Shown here piece by piece: positions 16,907 to 25,753 of a stretch of 33,060 nucleotides of DNA. The DNA lies in contig CAYUVK010000057.1 of the NCBI GenBank assembly GCA_964448105.1, forward strand, positions 1 to 33,060, in the 5' to 3' direction. The notes under the pieces were generated by a model. It searched no databases. It saw nothing but the letters and a program-made list of their open reading frames with translations, and was not told where the DNA came from. Position 1 is the first letter of the stretch; each line of letters opens with the position of its first letter. Source of the stretch: CAVQBP01 sp964448105. GTDB taxonomy: Bacteria > Bacteroidota > Ignavibacteria > Ignavibacteriales > Ignavibacteriaceae. Both the position numbers and the translations under genes were made by a program.

Positions 16907-18775
16907 TTATTTGATTATCATGAGCTTTTTGGTTGCAACAAAATTCCCGGCTTTTAATTGGTAGAAGTAGACTCCACTCGCAAGGCTACCTGCATTAAAA
17001 GTAACATTATAACTTCCGGCCGGTTTTTCTTCATTAAGTATTGTAGCAACTTCACTACCAAGTATATTAAAAACTTTTATTGTAACCATGCTCTTGAAAG
17101 GCACTTTAAAGTTAATAACAGTACTAGGATTAAAAGGATTGGGATAATTCTGACTTAATTCAAAAGAACTGATTACACCGGGATTCTGATTGACTTGAGT
17201 AATTGATTCAGGTGTCATCGAGAAAGACAAACTACTTGAATAGTTTGTAGTGTAATCAAGTGATACGCTTGTCATATCTCCGTCATCATATCCATATGAA
17301 GATGATGAAACAGAATAGCTGCCGGGAATCAATCCTCTAATTATATAACTACCTTTTTGATCGGTAATACCAAACGAATATATCTGCTGATTATTGTCTT
17401 TAGCAAATACCAACGCCCCTGCAACCGGGTTTCCCGAATCGTCGGTTACTCTACCGTCAATAAAATCTTCACCCGAATCAGGTATATCGGTAACAACAAA
17501 ATTTATCCCTGAAACCATACCGGAAGAACTAACTACAATCGAATCCGCATCTTTCCATCGTAAAGTCTGGGTACCATCATAACGGAAGTATGTGGGTAGA
17601 TAATCATCATGAGGTATTGAAAGCAAAATATAAGTTCCCGGGTAGAAATTAGAAAAAGAATAATTACCTAACGAATCTGAATAAGTAGTGTATCTTCTAT
17701 GAATATCTTCTTTAATTCCAAGCTTGATAGCAAGAATTAATGATTGCACACCCATACTGTCACTGTTCATAACAGTTCCGCTTATTCCATTATTGTAAAC
17801 CGGTTTATGAACAAGAACAAAATTTATATTACCGGTATCGGCAGAAATACCGATTCTATCGGCAGTTAAAAAGCTTTCTTTTAAGTTATAAAACTGCGGA
17901 AAGAAATCTTTATTAAAAGAATGTGCAAAAACGACAAGAGTATCCCCCTCCCGAACTTTAACAGTATAATTACCCAAACTATCTGTCACAGTATGATAAA
18001 ATCTTCTATGGAAAGAATTTGAAGTAATATTATATAATTCAACCATTGATTTTACAGGATTACCGAGAGAATCTTTTACACTTCCGCTTAGAATAAATTT
18101 TGAAAGTTGTTGGCGAGGCTCGAGATTAATATCAAAATTTATACTATCATTGGAATGCAAAGTAATTTTTGTAGCATTAAAAATATACCGGGCATCATTA
18201 TAAAATTCCGGAAAGAATCCTACAGCATTTGCCAAGATAATGTAAGTACCCGAAAATAAATGAGCAGCATAATTTCCGGTGCTATCTGTCCAAACTTTAG
18301 TTAAGTCCCAGCCAAAAACCGGAATAAAAGAAACGCTGCCATGCGGGATCATTTCACCGGTAACACTATTTTTTAATGAACCATATGCATATGCAGCAGC
18401 ACTATTTGAATCTAAAGCAATCTTAACTGTATCGGAAGGATTACTCTCACCATTTCCATTAACGGCTGTAACATAATATGAATAAGAAACACCCCTGGTT
18501 ACATACCTATCAATCCAGAAATTCATTAAAATATGAGAGTATATTTTTTTAAAGTTTCCCGTATCTGATATAGAACCGTCTTTTCTGTAAATATTGAAAT
18601 GCTTATGTTTCATTATAGGTCCTGCAGTTTCCCAGTTGAGCTTAACAAATACATAGTTTCCCCAATTGCCTTGTACAGCAGTCAAATTTATTGGAGGAAG
18701 GGGTTGTGCAGATATCTCCCCTATAGCAATAATTGAAAAGATAAACACCAAGGCAGTTCTTGTAAGCATTTTCAT
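16907..18775 (-). CDS. Secreted protein with FnIII, carboxypeptidase-regulatory-like repeats and T9SS sorting domain
   Basis: The 622-residue protein has a signal peptide (about 1-23, ending I-S-A-Q). Residues about 25-125 look like an FnIII domain (K-L-N-W-E-T ... Y-S-Y-Y-V-T-A-V-N). About four carboxypeptidase-regulatory-like beta-sandwiches follow, each with the G-x-V-x-D-S-x-G-N-x-V/Y pattern, at about 130-215, 228-320, 330-420 and 438-520. Residues 540-622 are a type A type IX secretion sorting domain with N-Y-P-N-P-F-N-P-S-T, S-G-V-Y-F-Y-Q-L and a basic K-K-L-M end. The protein should be exported through the T9SS and attached to or released from the cell surface. It has no enzymatic domain, so adhesion or structure is a guess. 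Confidence 0.88.
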   Translation of the reverse strand: MKMLTRTALVFIFSIIAIGEISAQPLPPINLTAVQGNWGNYVFVKLNWETAGPIMKHKHFNIYRKDGSISDTGNFKKIYSHILMNFWIDRYVTRGVSYSYYVTAVNGNGESNPSDTVKIALDSNSAAAYAYGSLKNSVTGEMIPHGSVSFIPVFGWDLTKVWTDSTGNYAAHLFSGTYIILANAVGFFPEFYNDARYIFNATKITLHSNDSINFDINLEPRQQLSKFILSGSVKDSLGNPVKSMVELYNITSNSFHRRFYHTVTDSLGNYTVKVREGDTLVVFAHSFNKDFFPQFYNLKESFLTADRIGISADTGNINFVLVHKPVYNNGISGTVMNSDSMGVQSLILAIKLGIKEDIHRRYTTYSDSLGNYSFSNFYPGTYILLSIPHDDYLPTYFRYDGTQTLRWKDADSIVVSSSGMVSGINFVVTDIPDSGEDFIDGRVTDDSGNPVAGALVFAKDNNQQIYSFGITDQKGSYIIRGLIPGSYSVSSSSYGYDDGDMTSVSLDYTTNYSSSLSFSMTPESITQVNQNPGVISSFELSQNYPNPFNPSTVINFKVPFKSMVTIKVFNILGSEVATILNEEKPAGSYNVTFNAGSLASGVYFYQLKAGNFVATKKLMIIK

Positions 18776-19187
18776 GTAACTTCTCCATTTTGGTTAGCAC
18801 TAAAAAATTAAATTATATTTTTTAATAAAATTAATTTAAAATGTTTTTGTTAAATAGTATGTCTTCAAAATCATGCCGCATCCGAAAAACTTATTTTTCT
18901 CACTTTATTTATAAAAATCGCTTTATTTCGATATTAAGCAATTGCTTGAATTTCTTTTATTTGCCTGGAAAATTAATTTCTCAGGCATTTCAGTATAAAC
19001 AAAAGTTATTAATTAAATTCTTTAAATGACTTTAATGGATTGATTATTAAAACTAACTTTAATAAAAAATATTTCTGATGATATTAGAAACAATTTCTTG
19101 GCTCAATAATTATATCGCTGTTTTAAAAACATCCTTAATTTAAAATGTCATAGAAGAAGATTAAAAAAAATTCCAATTTATAATATA
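18776..19187. other. Noncoding AT-rich intergenic stretch
   Basis: This stretch separates the sorting-domain protein and its promoter (18776-18840) from the remnant gene. I see no conserved coding region: the longest open stretch (18841-19029, plus strand) has no family motif or ribosome site. No strong hairpin or repeat is visible either. Confidence 0.5.
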
Positions 19188-19208
19188 GAGCAACCTAATC
19201 GGTTGCTC
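19188..19208 (-). terminator. Hairpin, possible terminator of the remnant gene
   Basis: This is a perfect 8-bp stem, GAGCAACC/GGTTGCTC, with a 5-base loop (19188-19208). It sits about 48 bp past the stop of the sorting-domain remnant on the minus strand. The T-run after it is interrupted (TATATTATAAATT), so termination efficiency is uncertain. Confidence 0.5.
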
Positions 19209-19255
19209 ATAATTAATTTTTTAGAAATGATCGATAAAAATTGGCTGAATTAATT

Positions 19256-19621
19256 TCACTTTAAAAGAATTAATTTCATAGTGTATTCCTTTTCGGCGGT
19301 CGTTACAACAAAGAAATAATTACCCGAAGAGACATAATTTCCATGATCATTTTTTCCATCCCATGTAAACTTAAATTCCATCTGACCCGGAGTATAACTT
19401 GGATCAAATATTTTTATTTGTTGATCTAGAATGTTATTTAATTTGAAAGTTATATTTTGAGGATTATAATTATAGGGTAATTTAATTCTAAGATTTATTT
19501 GATTGTTAAAAGGATTTGGATACGTACTTAAAGAAAGACTGTCATTTTCATTTTTTGTTGAATCTTTTATTTCGTCAAAAATTAGTTTGTTTATGTTTAA
19601 ATCTTCATAAGGTTGAATCCA
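19256..19621 (-). pseudogene. Remnant encoding only a T9SS C-terminal sorting domain
   Basis: On the minus strand an open frame of 121 codons runs from just after a TAA at 19622-19624 to a TGA at 19256-19258. It contains S-T-Y-P-N-P-F-N-N-Q-I-N, then F-T-W-D-G-K-N-D-H-G-N-Y-V-S-S-G-N-Y-F-F-V, and ends K-L-I-L-L-K. This is a complete type IX secretion sorting domain. No ATG, GTG or TTG precedes the YPNPFN signature in this frame, so it cannot be made as a free protein with a signal peptide. It lies 25 bp downstream of the stop of the 626-residue secreted protein, which has no sorting domain. It may be the detached C-terminus of that gene, or the leftover of a lost neighbour. Confidence 0.7.
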
Positions 19622-19646
19622 TTAAGAATTTTGAAAATTTCTCTAT

Positions 19647-21527
19647 TTATTCTTCATATTTGAAAACTCTATATGAATGCGGCTTAATTTTTATCTCAAA
19701 AGAAGATTCAGGTTTAGAAACTCTTCTCCAAATGTTAGAAGTTTTCACCGGCTGAGTACTTATTTCTTCACCGGAAAGTAAATCTGTCACTTTAGCAGAT
19801 TTATTCCCTACATCAACTTTTACTTCTGTTTCTTCCGGTAAAAAGGATTCAATTATAAATGTGTTATTATCATAAACAATTAGACTAACCTTCGATGAAC
19901 ATTCCAACCGCAAATTTATTCCACCTGTAAGTATTTGTCTAATCCTATTTAATACTTCTGGAGGAAGATTATATAAATCTGCAAAATTATCCGGGATAGT
20001 TAAAACATATAAAGTTCCTTTTGCATAACTTGCGGAAAGCAGAATTGGCCAGCCTAACCCTGAATTTAGCCCCGAAATTTCTTCCCAGGTATCATTTGTT
20101 AAATATTGAATCTGGGGTACTAAAATTTTTTCTTTAGAACTGTATAATGTATTACCTATTCTTGATGTTTTAAAATCTTTAACTAAAGATTTCCGGTTTA
20201 AATATTGTAGTTCAGCAATATCTTCTATTCCTTTTCCCTGGAGTGCTTTTAACAATCCTGATGTGATAGTAACGTTTTTTCCAGCAACAAGCTGTCCTTT
20301 TATTTTATTTACAATATCCGGATCAAATTTAGCCGATCCGGTAAGAATAACCATTTTAGAATCTGTTGGAAATTCAGGTACGATATCCATTGGGATTCCA
20401 ATCATGCCAAAATAATTTTGAAGAAAATCTTCTCCCATCGAGTTGTAAGGTTTGTAACTTTTAATTCCAACAGGATTACCCAGCTTACCAATAAATTTAT
20501 CAACTTGATCGAAAGTATAACCTGCTGCTCTTGCTATTATTTTTGGCTCATCGCTTGGTTCACTTTTCAAAGGTTTCATCATTTCATCAAAATTAAAACT
20601 TGTATTTTGAGACTGCCATGAAGCCCGCATGTTTTTCGAAATCGGTAATTGAATTGAGCGGAAATCAAAAAGAGTAATTTCCGGGGCTTTTGCAAAAAGT
20701 GTAAGCCGCAATTCTTCAGCATATCTATCCATATAATAAATCCCGAATGGATCTACCCATCCACCGCCGTTTCCACCCGGTTTTATATTTTCGAAATACC
20801 TGAAAATTAAAAAGCTTTCATACTGCTGCAAGTGCTGATCTGTAAATTCAGGGTCCCGTGTTTCGGTTCCGGTATAAATACCATCGAATATTTTCGGTTC
20901 ATCTTGCAGGTTAAAACCCAAACCTTGAAAATGTTCATACCAGTTTGGAAACTTAATTACAACTTTAACTTTTGGATTAACTGCTTTTGCAGGACCGACT
21001 ACAAGCTCTTTAGCAGCATCTGTCATTAGTTTTAAGCGAAAGTCAGTCCAGCTCATATCTCCTTTTGCTTTTATACAATCTTCATTCTTACAATTAGTAA
21101 AGAAAAAATCATCCAGTATAAATTCATCAAAATGTTTTGCGGTTAATTCGGCTAATTCTTTGGCTTCTTTTCTTTCTTTAGGAGTGACATAACAAAAGGT
21201 TTGAAATCGATTCCCTTCGTTTTTTGTATAGGTAATCCCTCCTGCAGTTTTTATTCCTTTATCATGGAAAAACTTTTTTGCTGTTTCAATGGTCTTATCA
21301 TCAACAGTAATAGAATCACGGTGTATTTCCAAATATACTTTATCAACCTTAACCTGGTTTGAAATTAATGTCCAAACTGAATCAAGCTTTTTCAAATTAT
21401 TCATTTGTTTTACTTCATAAGCTCTTATATATACGGATACAATAAAATTTTTATAATTACCTCCAAAAACGAATAAGTTAGATGATATTAATAAAAACAA
21501 TAGAAAGGCTAAATATCTGGTCTTCAT
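19647..21527 (-). CDS. Secreted TIM-barrel-like, possibly glycosidase-related protein
   Basis: The 626-residue protein has a signal peptide (about 1-22, L-L-L-F-L... then V-F-G-G). The N-terminal half reads like a beta/alpha barrel: K-V-Y-L-E-I-H-R, K-T-A-G-G-I-T-Y, F-D-E-F-I-L-D-D-F-F-F-T-N-C, V-K-V-V-I-K-F-P-N-W-Y, and G-I-Y-T-G-T-E-T-R-D-P follow strand-loop order. The acidic D-D-F and T-E-T residues are candidate catalytic ones. A Rossmann-like amidotransferase-type segment (K-M-V-I-L-T-G-S-A, then G-K-N-V-T-I-T-S-G-L-L) follows, as in trimerisation domains of some glycosidases. A C-terminal beta domain ends at P-H-S-Y-R-V-F-K-Y. I do not recognise a named family; glycoside processing is an inference. 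The ATG at 21527 follows a run of G/A. It carries no sorting domain of its own. Confidence 0.72.
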   Translation of the reverse strand: MKTRYLAFLLFLLISSNLFVFGGNYKNFIVSVYIRAYEVKQMNNLKKLDSVWTLISNQVKVDKVYLEIHRDSITVDDKTIETAKKFFHDKGIKTAGGITYTKNEGNRFQTFCYVTPKERKEAKELAELTAKHFDEFILDDFFFTNCKNEDCIKAKGDMSWTDFRLKLMTDAAKELVVGPAKAVNPKVKVVIKFPNWYEHFQGLGFNLQDEPKIFDGIYTGTETRDPEFTDQHLQQYESFLIFRYFENIKPGGNGGGWVDPFGIYYMDRYAEELRLTLFAKAPEITLFDFRSIQLPISKNMRASWQSQNTSFNFDEMMKPLKSEPSDEPKIIARAAGYTFDQVDKFIGKLGNPVGIKSYKPYNSMGEDFLQNYFGMIGIPMDIVPEFPTDSKMVILTGSAKFDPDIVNKIKGQLVAGKNVTITSGLLKALQGKGIEDIAELQYLNRKSLVKDFKTSRIGNTLYSSKEKILVPQIQYLTNDTWEEISGLNSGLGWPILLSASYAKGTLYVLTIPDNFADLYNLPPEVLNRIRQILTGGINLRLECSSKVSLIVYDNNTFIIESFLPEETEVKVDVGNKSAKVTDLLSGEEISTQPVKTSNIWRRVSKPESSFEIKIKPHSYRVFKYEE

Positions 21528-21668
21528 TGTATTCCCTTCTTTATTTGCAATTAAAACCGGAAGAAATTTTTAAATAAACTTAAGTTGAAAAATATTTATG
21601 ACAAAAATTAGCAAATTAAAACCTTATAAAGGGAAATAATTTTTATTTTTTTTCTGCAATAATATTTG

Positions 21669-23027
21669 TTACACAACAATTTTAGTTTTGCTTCGTTTAT
21701 TAAACCTTAAAGTTAACATTACTGCCGAGGCGGTTAAAGCTGTTAATAATCCGATCCAAACTCCCTGAACTCCCAGATGGAATATGAATCCTAACAAATA
21801 AGCTATCGGAAGTCCGATAATCCAATAAGCTGTAAAAGTAATTAAAGTTGGAATTTTCACATCGGTTAATCCTCTTAAAATTCCGATACCAACTGCTTGA
21901 ATTCCGTCGGAAATTTGGAATAGAGCTGCAATAATTAATAACGAAGAAGCAATGGAAATTACCGTTTTATCATCGATATAAAGTGAAGGTAAAAATCTTT
22001 TTAAAATTATAAAAGTAATTCCTGAAGTAGTCATTACAGCTGCACCCAGAAGAAGAGCTGTAAACCCGGCTTTTCTTGTTTCTGTAATACTCTTTTGACC
22101 GACAGCATTGCCAACGCGAATCCCGCCGGCAGCCGAAATCCCTAAAACTGCCATAAAAGATATTGAAGCTAAATTAATTGCTATCTGGTGAGCTGCCAAA
22201 GGTTTCGTACCCAGCCACCCTACCATTACAACGGCAAATGAAAACGCACCGACTTCAAAGAAATATTGAAACCCGCTCGGTAAACCAAGTGATAATATTT
22301 TTCTTATAACAGGAAGATTAATATTTTTGAGATGAAAACTAACATCGAATTGTTTGAAATAATCTGTTTTCATTACATAAAACATTAACACCAAAGCCAT
22401 AAAAGTTCGCGAAGAAAAAGTTGCCCAACCCGCACCATTCAAACCATATGCAGGGAAGCCTAAATTACCATAAATAAAAATCCAATTCCCGATAAAATTA
22501 ATTATGTTAGCTACTAAAGTTACTATCATTGCCGGACGCATAATTGATAATCCTTCAATAAACTGTTTATAAGTATGAAAGATTAGAGTAGGGATTACTG
22601 AAAGCCCCAATATTTTTGTATACGAAGTAGCTTGAACCACAACAGCAGGAGGCTGGTTAAAATAAATAATTAAATCTGCACATAAAAAAGTCACGGCAAA
22701 AAGTATTACTGATAAAGATAAATTAACTATTAAAGATTGACGAAAATATATTCCGCATTCATGATATTTTCTTGCACCTACAGCAATGGCTACTAAAGGT
22801 GTAACCGCAAAGGAAGTCCCTAACCCTATAATAAAGATTAATAAAGTTAGACTACTTCCAAGCGAAGCAGCAGCTAAAGGAGTAGCACCTATTCTGCCAA
22901 CCATAACACTATCCATTACTCCCATCATCATAAATCCCAATTGTCCAATCATAACAGGATATGCGAGTGATAGTGTATCTTTTATATGTACTTTAATACT
23001 CTGCATTAAAATTAAAAAGTTAGACAA
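21669..23027 (-). CDS. MATE family multidrug/cation efflux transporter
   Basis: The 452-residue protein has about twelve membrane segments in two homologous halves. The N-terminal stretch A-Y-P-V-M-I-G-Q-L-G and M-D-S-V-M-V-G-R-I-G (about 19-48) is the MATE hallmark. The second half repeats the pattern with S-L-G-L-P-S-G-F-Q-Y-F-F-E and V-G-W-L-G-T-K-P-L-A-A-H-Q-I. MATE proteins exchange cationic compounds for Na+ or H+ across the cytoplasmic membrane. It appears to be a NorM-type member, but the substrate cannot be predicted. It lies 116 bp downstream of rpe on the same strand. Confidence 0.92.
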   Translation of the reverse strand: MSNFLILMQSIKVHIKDTLSLAYPVMIGQLGFMMMGVMDSVMVGRIGATPLAAASLGSSLTLLIFIIGLGTSFAVTPLVAIAVGARKYHECGIYFRQSLIVNLSLSVILFAVTFLCADLIIYFNQPPAVVVQATSYTKILGLSVIPTLIFHTYKQFIEGLSIMRPAMIVTLVANIINFIGNWIFIYGNLGFPAYGLNGAGWATFSSRTFMALVLMFYVMKTDYFKQFDVSFHLKNINLPVIRKILSLGLPSGFQYFFEVGAFSFAVVMVGWLGTKPLAAHQIAINLASISFMAVLGISAAGGIRVGNAVGQKSITETRKAGFTALLLGAAVMTTSGITFIILKRFLPSLYIDDKTVISIASSLLIIAALFQISDGIQAVGIGILRGLTDVKIPTLITFTAYWIIGLPIAYLLGFIFHLGVQGVWIGLLTALTASAVMLTLRFNKRSKTKIVV

Positions 23028-23143
23028 TAAAGTTAATAAATTAAGGAGATGATATTTCTTATATTATCAAAAATAATTTTAATTTTTGGTAAGAGAAAAA
23101 TATCCTTCAATTATGGAATAGAGATATATAATACTAGTAGGAA

Positions 23144-23797
23144 CTACTTAATTATATTTTTCAGTTCGGTAGCAGCAGCAGTTATATTATCGGATTTATA
23201 TATTGAAGAGCCCACAATGAAAACATCAACTCCGGCATCCAGTGCAGGTTTAATGGTTTTTGTATCAATCCCTCCGTCAATTTCTATTAAATAATTTGCA
23301 TTTAATTCTTTTCTTAATTCGACAGCCTCTCTGACTTTTGATAATGAATTCGGAATAAAGCTTTGTCCGCCGAAACCTGGATTGACCGACATAATTAAAA
23401 GTAAATCGGCATATTCCATAATATATTTTAATACACTAATAGAAGTTGAAGGATTAATAGAAACCCCTGCTTTCATTCCCAGTTCTTTTATTTTATTAAT
23501 AGTCCTATTCAAATGAATAACAGTTTCAAAATGAACTATTAAATGATTCGCACCAGCAGCAGCAAATTCTTCCAGATAATTATCCGGTTTTTCAATCATT
23601 AAATGAACATCGAGAGGAAGTTTTGTCGATTTTCTTGCAGCTTTAACTATAAGAGGTCCAAATGTTAAATTTGGAACAAAATGACCGTCCATTACATCAC
23701 AATGAATCCAGTCGGCTCCACCCATTTCAGCTAAGCGGATCTGTTGTGCTAAATTTGAAAAATCAGAAGATAATATTGAAGGAGCTAAAATTGCCAT
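23144..23797 (-). CDS. rpe: Ribulose-phosphate 3-epimerase
   Basis: The 217-residue protein is a full-length single-domain TIM barrel. S-I-L-S-S-D-F starts the first strand. The metal-binding motif is H-C-D-V-M-D-G-H-F-V-P-N (about 33-44), with H-L-M-I-E-K-P at 66-72. The phosphate loop motifs are M-S-V-N-P-G-F-G-G-Q-S-F and I-D-G-G-I, then V-G-S-S-I-Y. It interconverts ribulose 5-phosphate and xylulose 5-phosphate in the pentose phosphate pathway. It starts two bases after the stop of the PASTA-domain gene, so translation is probably coupled. Confidence 0.97.
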   Translation of the reverse strand: MAILAPSILSSDFSNLAQQIRLAEMGGADWIHCDVMDGHFVPNLTFGPLIVKAARKSTKLPLDVHLMIEKPDNYLEEFAAAGANHLIVHFETVIHLNRTINKIKELGMKAGVSINPSTSISVLKYIMEYADLLLIMSVNPGFGGQSFIPNSLSKVREAVELRKELNANYLIEIDGGIDTKTIKPALDAGVDVFIVGSSIYKSDNITAAATELKNIIK

Positions 23798-23799
23798 TA

Positions 23800-24570
23800 T
23801 TATTCCGAAGGTATATTTTGATTTTTTGATTCCGCTGATTTGGTAACAAACAAATCAACCTGGTCGCCTTTATTTGCCTTATTCCCTTTACTTGGATATT
23901 GATCAAGAACAGTATTGGGTAAAAGAGAAAAAGAAGGCTGGTAATTTATCTTACCTACACGCAGAGAACTGTCCGCCAAAATTTGTTCTGCCTCGGTTAA
24001 TGACTTACCTATTAAATCAGGAACTATTATTTCACCGTATTCTTCACCTGCACTAACTGTAACTCCAACCGAATCTCCTTTTTTTAGAGGTGTGCCTTCT
24101 ACATATTGCTGGTCAAATATCATATTCTTGGGATTAGTGGATGGTATATCATTAACATTTCCCAATTTTAATCCAAGTCTTTCAAGAGAAAATTTAGCAT
24201 CTCTTACCGATTTCCCTTTTAATAACGGAACTAATACAACCGGTTCGCCGCCGCTTACAAAAAGATAAATTCGCCTACCTTCCTTTACGGTTTCTCCCCC
24301 ATTCGGCTTTTGAAAGAGAATTGTACCTCTTGGATATCTTTCATCAAAAGTTGTATCGCTTATTACCGGTTCAAGATTTGCTTTTTTCAATACATCAAGA
24401 GCTTTTTCTTCTTTCATAGAAATTACACTAGGCACTTTTTCTTCCGGTTTGCTGACATACCAGGGCATAATTACATTATTCAGCAGCACAATAAATGCAA
24501 CAAATCCTAATAAAATATATAATGTTTTTCTTACGAAAGGATTTTTAAGAATATTTTTCATTGGTTCCAA
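23800..24570 (-). CDS. Membrane-anchored three-PASTA-domain protein
   Basis: The 256-residue protein has a short basic N-terminus, one membrane segment (about 15-33), then three PASTA domains at about 40-108, 109-178 and 179-248. Each begins with a V-P-x-L/I/V start and contains the D/G-x-S-V... A-x-x-x-L-x-x-x-x-L pattern. Examples are V-P-S-V-I-S-M-K, V-P-L-L-K-G-K-S and V-P-D-L-I-G-K-S. PASTA domains bind peptidoglycan fragments or beta-lactam-like groups in kinases and PBPs, but no kinase or transpeptidase domain is present here. It is followed by rpe with a 2-bp gap. A cell-envelope role is inferred. Confidence 0.88.
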   Translation of the reverse strand: MEPMKNILKNPFVRKTLYILLGFVAFIVLLNNVIMPWYVSKPEEKVPSVISMKEEKALDVLKKANLEPVISDTTFDERYPRGTILFQKPNGGETVKEGRRIYLFVSGGEPVVLVPLLKGKSVRDAKFSLERLGLKLGNVNDIPSTNPKNMIFDQQYVEGTPLKKGDSVGVTVSAGEEYGEIIVPDLIGKSLTEAEQILADSSLRVGKINYQPSFSLLPNTVLDQYPSKGNKANKGDQVDLFVTKSAESKNQNIPSE

Positions 24571-24607
24571 ATATATTAAATGGGTAATATTGTTACAACT
24601 AATGGTT

Positions 24608-24632
24608 TAACACATTATCATTTTATGTGTTA
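24608..24632. promoter_or_regulatory. Inverted repeat, candidate operator of the RES/Xre module
   Basis: A perfect 8-bp inverted repeat, TAACACAT/ATGTGTTA, is separated by 9 bases. It lies in the intergenic region between the divergent PASTA gene (start 24570) and the antitoxin gene (start 24775). Such repeats are usual binding sites for Xre-type antitoxins that repress their own operon, but the assignment is inferred. Confidence 0.5.
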
Positions 24633-24774
24633 CGTTTAAATCTTGAATTTCGGATTGCAGATTACAAATTCATATTTATCACTGCGACTTTTGGGAGGAT
24701 CTATAGAAAAATTGATGTTGATTTTTTACCACATCTTTGGTACATTTGTCCAATTAAGAAAGGACAATTATCCC

Positions 24775-25143
24775 ATGACAAGAAATCCATCTGTTTCCGG
24801 TTCTTCCATTGGAATAGTAAAAGAACTCAATGAAAGATATGCTCTGACGATCAGAGATATTGCCGATATACTTGATGTAGCACCAAAGACATTAACCCGA
24901 TGGACTAAAAATAAGAACAATTCCAAGGTGATTTCACAGCGGAAAAGTGATAGTCTTGAAATATTAGAATCAATATTAGAGTTGGGGAAAAAAGTTCTCG
25001 GCTCTGAGGATGAGTTGAATCAATGGCTCCATAATCCTGTATTTGCCTTAAATGGGAAAAAGCCTATTGATATGATCAAAACCGAATCCGGGCGGCGTAA
25101 GGTTGAGGAAGTTTTACACCAAATAGAGTACGGAATTTTTTAA
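24775..25143 (+). CDS. Xre/MbcA/ParS-type antitoxin
   Basis: The 122-residue start at 24775 is chosen because AAAGGA lies about 10 bases upstream. An earlier in-frame ATG at 24643 would add 44 residues that look like untranslated leader. A helix-turn-helix is visible at about 24-45 (L-T-I-R-D-I-A-D-I-L-D-V-A-P-K-T-L-T-R-W). The C-terminal part (about 60-120) is the DUF2384 toxin-binding domain, with V-L-G-S-E-D-E-L-N-Q-W-L-H-N-P-V-F-A-L-N-G-K-K-P-I-D-M and G-R-R-K-V-E-E-V-L. The antitoxin neutralises the RES toxin and probably represses its own promoter. It ends immediately before the toxin start. Confidence 0.88.
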   Translation: MTRNPSVSGSSIGIVKELNERYALTIRDIADILDVAPKTLTRWTKNKNNSKVISQRKSDSLEILESILELGKKVLGSEDELNQWLHNPVFALNGKKPIDMIKTESGRRKVEEVLHQIEYGIF

Positions 25144-25599
25144 TTGCTAAAGCTTTATCGGATTTGCAGAAAGGTTTATGATCCAAAAGATCCCTCAGGA
25201 GCAATTAAAACATCCGGACGATGGCACATTTTAGGTCAGAGAGTTCTTTATTTTTGCTCTTCTTTAGCTATGTGTGTACTGGAACTTAGAGCTAATTCTA
25301 TTTCATTTGCTGCCATAAGAAACGAATATCATTATGTCGAAATTGAAATTGATGTAGCTTCAATTATAATTGAGGAAGTACCAAAATCCTTTTACTTAAA
25401 GAATTGGATTTTGGAGCGACAACTAACACAAAAATATGGAACTGAATGGTTCAAGAGTAAAGAGTCTCTTTTTTTAAAAGTTAATAGTGCGGTTTTACCT
25501 ACAGATTCTAATTTCATTTTGAATACAACACATCCGGATTTTGCAAATTTACATTTTTCTAAACCAAGGGTAGTGCCTCTAGATCCCAGAATAATTTAA
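25144..25599 (+). CDS. RES-domain toxin
   Basis: The 151-residue protein starts at TTG, directly after the antitoxin TAA. The start gives L-K-L-Y-R-I, the usual N-terminus of RES toxins. The domain shows conserved residues R6, G25-R26-W27, Y36 and E47 in S-S-L-A-M-C-V-L-E-L, matching the RES pattern of Arg, Tyr and Glu near the active site. RES toxins such as MbcT degrade or modify NAD+, halting growth when the antitoxin is lost. The weak TTG start and lack of a gap suggest translation coupled to the antitoxin, keeping toxin low. It is intact and not truncated. Confidence 0.87.
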   Translation: MLKLYRICRKVYDPKDPSGAIKTSGRWHILGQRVLYFCSSLAMCVLELRANSISFAAIRNEYHYVEIEIDVASIIIEEVPKSFYLKNWILERQLTQKYGTEWFKSKESLFLKVNSAVLPTDSNFILNTTHPDFANLHFSKPRVVPLDPRII

Positions 25600-25753
25600 A
25601 ACTATGAGTGAAAAATATTTCTTTAATAATTATTACAATCAATAAGGCTTTATAAAAAAATAATATGGAAAACTAAAATTACTTTCCTAAATTAGCGCTT
25701 ATTATTTTTTCATCACCTGAGCCAAGAGCTTATAAAATAAAACGAGGTAGATA

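Noticed and set aside
18841..19029. Small open frame of 62 codons on the plus strand
   Set aside because: No ribosome site, no recognisable domain and a composition dictated by the AT-rich DNA. Best regarded as chance.
24643..24774. N-terminal extension of the antitoxin from an ATG at 24643
   Set aside because: The extra 44 residues show no family similarity and lack a ribosome site, whereas the ATG at 24775 has AAAGGA at a good distance.
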